Source: DASVHS01 sp036001325
GTDB taxonomy: Bacteria > Acidobacteriota > Thermoanaerobaculia > Gp7-AA8
NCBI GenBank assembly: GCA_036001325.1
Contig: DASYUK010000375.1
Location: forward strand, 1 to 64,000
Direction of reading: 5' to 3'
DNA: 64,000 bases
Shown here: piece after piece, positions 61,040 through 64,000 of the stretch
Layout: every line of letters starts with the position of its first letter
Numbering within the stretch: the first letter of the stretch is position 1
Made by a program: the position numbers and the translations under genes
Notes under the pieces: model-generated
What the model saw: only the letters and a program-made list of their open reading frames with translations
Databases searched by the model: none
Told to the model about the DNA's origin: nothing

Positions 61040-62068
61040 CTAAACGGCCAGTCGGCCGCTGCGGATCATCGAGACGACGCCGGCGATCTTCGGAATGTCG
61101 ATCTGACGGTCGAGATACTCCCAGATGCCCAGGATTTCGTCGCGATCGCGCTGCTTCGGCGGCGCGGCGCGACGCACGTGTTCTTCTGCCAGCGCGAACT
61201 TCGCGCGACCATACCAGCGATTGGCTTCGTAAGGATCGGCGGCGAATTTTTGAATGGTGGCCGTCACGAGCGCGACCTCGTCGTCGGAAATGCTCTCCAG
61301 CCCCAGCGCCGGCGTGTCGATACCGCGAACGGTGCGCTCGGGCTGCAGTTCGTGCGCCGCTTTGAGGATCTCGAGAGCTCGGGTGAGACGTTCGACATGC
61401 TGAATGATGCGGAGGCCGCTGATATGGAAGGTGGCGTCGTCATTCGCTCCGTAGCGCGCGACGCTCGTCCATACAGCCCTCGCGCGCATGACAAATGACC
61501 GCGGCGGCTTCATCAGCGCGAACGACATTTTGGCTTCCGCTCCCGGAAAGATCTCTTCATGGTGACGGATACGCAGCCCGGTCGCGGAGAGCTGAACGAT
61601 TGAGAACTTCACATCGCCGAAGATGCCCCCGATCTGCCGACGCGGAACGAATCGCGTCGCGGAACGAAGGTCGGGCGCGGGACTCTCAGCTTCCTCGGTG
61701 CGCTTTTCAGTGACGATGGGCGCCGGCCGCGGTGGCTCCGCAGTCGGTGGAGCGCCGGCGCCCTCGCCGGCGTCTGCGTGTTCCGCCGCCGAGGGCGGCG
61801 GCGCTCCACTGAGTGCTTCCGGCGTCGCCGGCTGCTTCGTCTGAGTGGATTCCATCAGCGAATCGCTGAGCATCGCCTCGCTGCGATAAACCTGAACCAG
61901 GCCGTCGCGGAAAAACGCTTCCAACTGCTGGAGCGGAACGCGCGCTTCGCCGTTCTGCATCAGGCACAGAAGATGGCCGGAAGAGATCAGAGCATCGACG
62001 ACTTCCGGAGCGAGTTGAATGAGTTGCGTCAGTTCAGTTCGCGTCAGAGACGCTGCCGGGGCCCGCAT
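61040..62068 (-). CDS. PilZ-like domain protein with helical C-terminus
   Basis: A 342-residue protein. N-terminal helical part (about 1-70; LTQLIQLAPEVVDALISSGH) and a low-complexity stretch (about 85-105; SGAPPPSAAEHADAGEGAGA) encoded by palindromic repeats. A PilZ-type barrel (about 130-230) follows, with RFVPRR as the RxxxR motif and QLSATGLRI at the (D/N)xSxxG position. The D/N is Gln here, so c-di-GMP binding is uncertain. The C-terminal helices are unassigned. It lies 35 bases downstream of the receiver gene on the same strand, so the two are likely one transcript. Confidence 0.78.
   Translation of the reverse strand: MRAPAASLTRTELTQLIQLAPEVVDALISSGHLLCLMQNGEARVPLQQLEAFFRDGLVQVYRSEAMLSDSLMESTQTKQPATPEALSGAPPPSAAEHADAGEGAGAPPTAEPPRPAPIVTEKRTEEAESPAPDLRSATRFVPRRQIGGIFGDVKFSIVQLSATGLRIRHHEEIFPGAEAKMSFALMKPPRSFVMRARAVWTSVARYGANDDATFHISGLRIIQHVERLTRALEILKAAHELQPERTVRGIDTPALGLESISDDEVALVTATIQKFAADPYEANRWYGRAKFALAEEHVRRAAPPKQRDRDEILGIWEYLDRQIDIPKIAGVVSMIRSGRLAV
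61747..61812. repeat. Paired palindromic repeats inside the PilZ-like gene
   Basis: GTGGAGCGCCGGCGCCCTCG (61747 on) and GCCGAGGGCGGCGGCGCTCC (ending 61807, then ACTGA) are inverted copies with a short spacer. They are in frame and give the Ala/Gly/Pro stretch of the host protein. The family is shared with 38406-38437. Confidence 0.8.
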
Positions 62069-62103
62069 GAGCTGTTGTCACCGGCCATCGTCTGATCCAC
62101 GTC

Positions 62104-62499
62104 TTATGCCACTGACATGTCGGGACTCGATGATCCCCAACCCGGAATGCAAGTACGCACGGTCGCGCGCAGTCGCGCGGGAAGAACCGGCTTGCCGAGT
62201 GCCTGTCTCACTGTCGGGAATAGCGTGCGGACCTCGGCGACATCGAGTCCTGTGACGACGATCACGTTCGCGAGCGCGGCGGGGTTGTTGGCGCGGAGAT
62301 ACTCCATCACCGCAGTGCCGCTCACGGTCGGAAGCACGATGTCGAGAAGAATGACGGCGTAGCTTTCGCGTGACAGAAGATCGATCGCCACATCACCGTC
62401 GTTCGCAACCTCGACGTCGAGACCTTCTGCCTCGATGATCGCCGACAGGAGTCGCTGAGTGTTCGGATCGTCTTCGACGATGAGAGCTTTGGGGCGCAT
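62104..62499 (-). CDS. Single-domain response regulator (receiver)
   Basis: A 131-residue receiver domain without an output domain. The acidic pocket is IVEDDPNTQRLL, the phospho-acceptor Asp is in VILLDIVLPTVSG (about residue 53), then VIVVTG and the lysine in ALGKPVLPARL. The leader on the minus strand is AT-rich just before ATG 62499. It may act on the co-transcribed PilZ-like protein or on a kinase elsewhere; no histidine kinase is present in the window. Confidence 0.9.
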   Translation of the reverse strand: MRPKALIVEDDPNTQRLLSAIIEAEGLDVEVANDGDVAIDLLSRESYAVILLDIVLPTVSGTAVMEYLRANNPAALANVIVVTGLDVAEVRTLFPTVRQALGKPVLPARLRATVRTCIPGWGSSSPDMSVA

Positions 62500-62539
62500 T
62501 TAAGTACGGAACTATTCTTAAGCAAATCGGCCGCCAGGT

Positions 62540-63157
62540 CTAGACCAGCCCGCTAATAAAGGAACACACGATTTCGATCGCGCGATCGATATTGCTCTTT
62601 TCCGTCGCTCCGGAACTGACGCGCGGTTTGAACGAGTGGTCGCCGTCTGTCATCCACTCGATGCGAATGGAAGATGAAAGTTCATATCGTTCAACATCTT
62701 GGCGATTGCCGAAGGGATCGCGCTCGCCCTGCACGATGAGCGTCGGCGTTCGCAGAGTGGCGAGATGTTTCGTTCGCAGCCGCGCCGGTTGTCCCGGCGG
62801 ATGAAACGGATACCCGAGGCATACGAGACCACGAGCGCTGACAGAATCGGCGACCATGCTGGCCATCCGCCCGCCGAGCGACTTTCCGCCGATCACCACG
62901 GAGGGTCCGCCGCCGAGTTCTTCGATCACATCGCGCCACGATTGGAGCAGCACCGGCTCGCGATCGGGAGCGCCGCGCCGCCCGCCCTCCCGCCGCGCCG
63001 CCATGTACGGGAACTCGAATCGCACGACGCGAATCCCGCACGCACCGACGCCGCGAGCCACGATGTTCATGAACGACGTGTCCATCGCGCCGCCTGCACC
63101 GTGCGCGAGCACGAGAACGTCTTTGCTGTCAGGGCGGCCGTCGGTCAAGAGATGCAT
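62540..63157 (-). CDS. Alpha/beta hydrolase (KANL3/Tex30-like)
   Basis: A 205-residue hydrolase if started at ATG 63157 (216 from ATG 63190, which would overlap the next gene's start codon). VLVLAHGAGGAMDTSFM carries the oxyanion region, VIGGKSLGGRMASMVA the nucleophile Ser, ERDPFGNRQDV the Asp and DGDHSFKPR the His. It resembles the small dienelactone-hydrolase-like/Tex30 group; the substrate is unknown. It is divergent from the glycogen-debranching gene. Confidence 0.82.
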   Translation of the reverse strand: MHLLTDGRPDSKDVLVLAHGAGGAMDTSFMNIVARGVGACGIRVVRFEFPYMAARREGGRRGAPDREPVLLQSWRDVIEELGGGPSVVIGGKSLGGRMASMVADSVSARGLVCLGYPFHPPGQPARLRTKHLATLRTPTLIVQGERDPFGNRQDVERYELSSSIRIEWMTDGDHSFKPRVSSGATEKSNIDRAIEIVCSFISGLV

Positions 63158-63188
63158 GGGCACAACTTCAGCACATCCACGCGCGGTC

Positions 63189-64000
63189 ATGCCATCTGGT
63201 CAGCCGTTCCCTCGCCAGATCGGTTGGAAGCGCGGCGATCCGCAGGAAGCGCTCCTCGCACGTGAGTGGCTCGTCACGAACGGCCTCGGCGGATATTCGT
63301 CCGGGACGATCGGTGGAGCGGCCACACGTCGCTTTCACGGAAAGCTCATCGCCGCCCTTCCTGCGCCACTCGGACGGTTCATGATGCTGAATCACCTCGA
63401 GGAATCGGTCGACAGCTACAAATTGAGCGGGGACGAACACGGCGGCGGAAAAGAGATCGCTTACCCCGAGCCCGATTTTCTCGAAGAGTTCGTGCTCGAG
63501 TGCGGACTCCCGGTCTGGCGGTATTCGAAGAACGGCATTCGGATCGAGAAGCGCGTCGTGATGCCGCACCTCCAGAACACGACGTACATCACGTACAAAC
63601 TCCTCGAAGGTCCTTCTGGTCTGACGCTGCATCTGCGGCCGTCGCTGAAATTCCGGCCGCACGAAGGGCTGGTGAACGAAGACGTCTCAACGCAGTGGGA
63701 TGTGAAGGTCAACGGACGTGAGGTCGAGATCTCCGATGGTCGGGGCATCACGCCACTGCGGCTGATTCTCATCGGCAATGACGCGCGCCTCGCCTCCGAC
63801 GAACGACAACTGCAGCATGTGATCTATCGGATCGAGCGCAGTCGCGGATATGAGCATGAGGGCACGCTGTGGAGTCCCGGCGTCATTCAAATCGCGATGA
63901 ACGCCGGCGAGACCGCCGGCATCGTGGCCTCTGTCGAAGCGTGGGACGTCGTCCGCGCTCTCGGTCCTGATGAGTGTTGCGAGGCGGAATTGGCGCGCCG
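63189..64000 (+). CDS. Glycogen-debranching enzyme (amylo-alpha-1,6-glucosidase), 3' end outside window
   Basis: The frame from ATG 63189 runs to the window end; 270 residues are visible. The N-terminal GDE domain is clear: EWLVTNGLGGYSSGTIGGAA, RRFHGKLIAALPAPLG, MLNHLEESVD, and VMPHLQNTTYITYKLLEG. The catalytic (alpha/alpha)6 barrel would be further on. The enzyme removes alpha-1,6 branches of glycogen. No ribosome site is evident; the start is chosen by family. Confidence 0.92.
   Translation, partial: MPSGQPFPRQIGWKRGDPQEALLAREWLVTNGLGGYSSGTIGGAATRRFHGKLIAALPAPLGRFMMLNHLEESVDSYKLSGDEHGGGKEIAYPEPDFLEEFVLECGLPVWRYSKNGIRIEKRVVMPHLQNTTYITYKLLEGPSGLTLHLRPSLKFRPHEGLVNEDVSTQWDVKVNGREVEISDGRGITPLRLILIGNDARLASDERQLQHVIYRIERSRGYEHEGTLWSPGVIQIAMNAGETAGIVASVEAWDVVRALGPDECCEAELAR

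Overview
The window is a densely coded, GC-rich (about 60 percent) bacterial chromosome segment. I infer the phylum Acidobacteriota (possibly a Thermoanaerobaculia-like soil or metagenome lineage) from gene content, not from a marker gene. The signs are two Ser/Thr kinases with beta-propeller tails, VIT/VWA-TPR and PQQ-propeller secreted proteins, an imuA-imuB-dnaE2 mutasome and many palindromic repeats. No rRNA, phage structural genes, transposase or CRISPR array was found.

Left third (1-28.9 kb). Two tandem paralogous secreted proteins with 29-residue helical repeats converge on a VIT/VWA/TPR protein. Next come a frameshifted secreted protein with a winged-helix regulator and a membrane protein, then a dimethylformamidase-beta-like protein. 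A GH18 protein follows, preceded by what reads as a class I c-di-GMP riboswitch. The operon zwf-opcA-pgl (oxidative pentose phosphate branch, joined by GTGA overlaps) is divided from a thiolase gene by a 32-bp perfect inverted repeat. A kinase/STAND ATPase/WD40 giant, a HExxH protein and a winged-helix-FHA protein lie between the thiolase and a broken thiolase relic. A stop-start-overlapping run of four genes follows: M20 peptidase, molybdopterin oxidoreductase, CPBP protease, YfhO-like membrane protein.

Middle (28.9-51.8 kb). Cell-envelope and housekeeping genes: lytic transglycosylase, YmdB phosphoesterase, RNase Y, a 6S RNA candidate and zapA. Then come the mutasome imuA-imuB-dnaE2, a second kinase, an AI-2E-type transporter, a glutaredoxin-pterin dehydratase fusion, an SDR enzyme, and prs-rplY-tlpA. 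A PQQ propeller gene here is interrupted by an in-frame TGA.

Right part (51.8-64 kb). A tRNA-Arg(CCG) gene has a 46-bp copy of its 3' part 744 bp away. The two copies bracket a RelB/RelE-like toxin-antitoxin pair, making a miniature tRNA-targeted island. Then comes a signalling cluster: a Pro/Thr-rich anchored protein, a 1045-residue membrane protein with a pseudo-receiver and two tandem (eight-cysteine module + receiver) units, a TPR/coiled-coil exported protein, a 758-residue protein with a divergent class III cyclase homology domain, a PilZ-like protein and a single-domain receiver. I regard this cluster as the best candidate for an undescribed system. The window closes with an alpha/beta hydrolase and the start of a glycogen-debranching enzyme gene.

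A genome-wide theme is palindromic repeats, several of them sitting in frame inside genes (VIT protein, molybdopterin oxidoreductase, dnaE2, the receiver giant, the PilZ-like protein).
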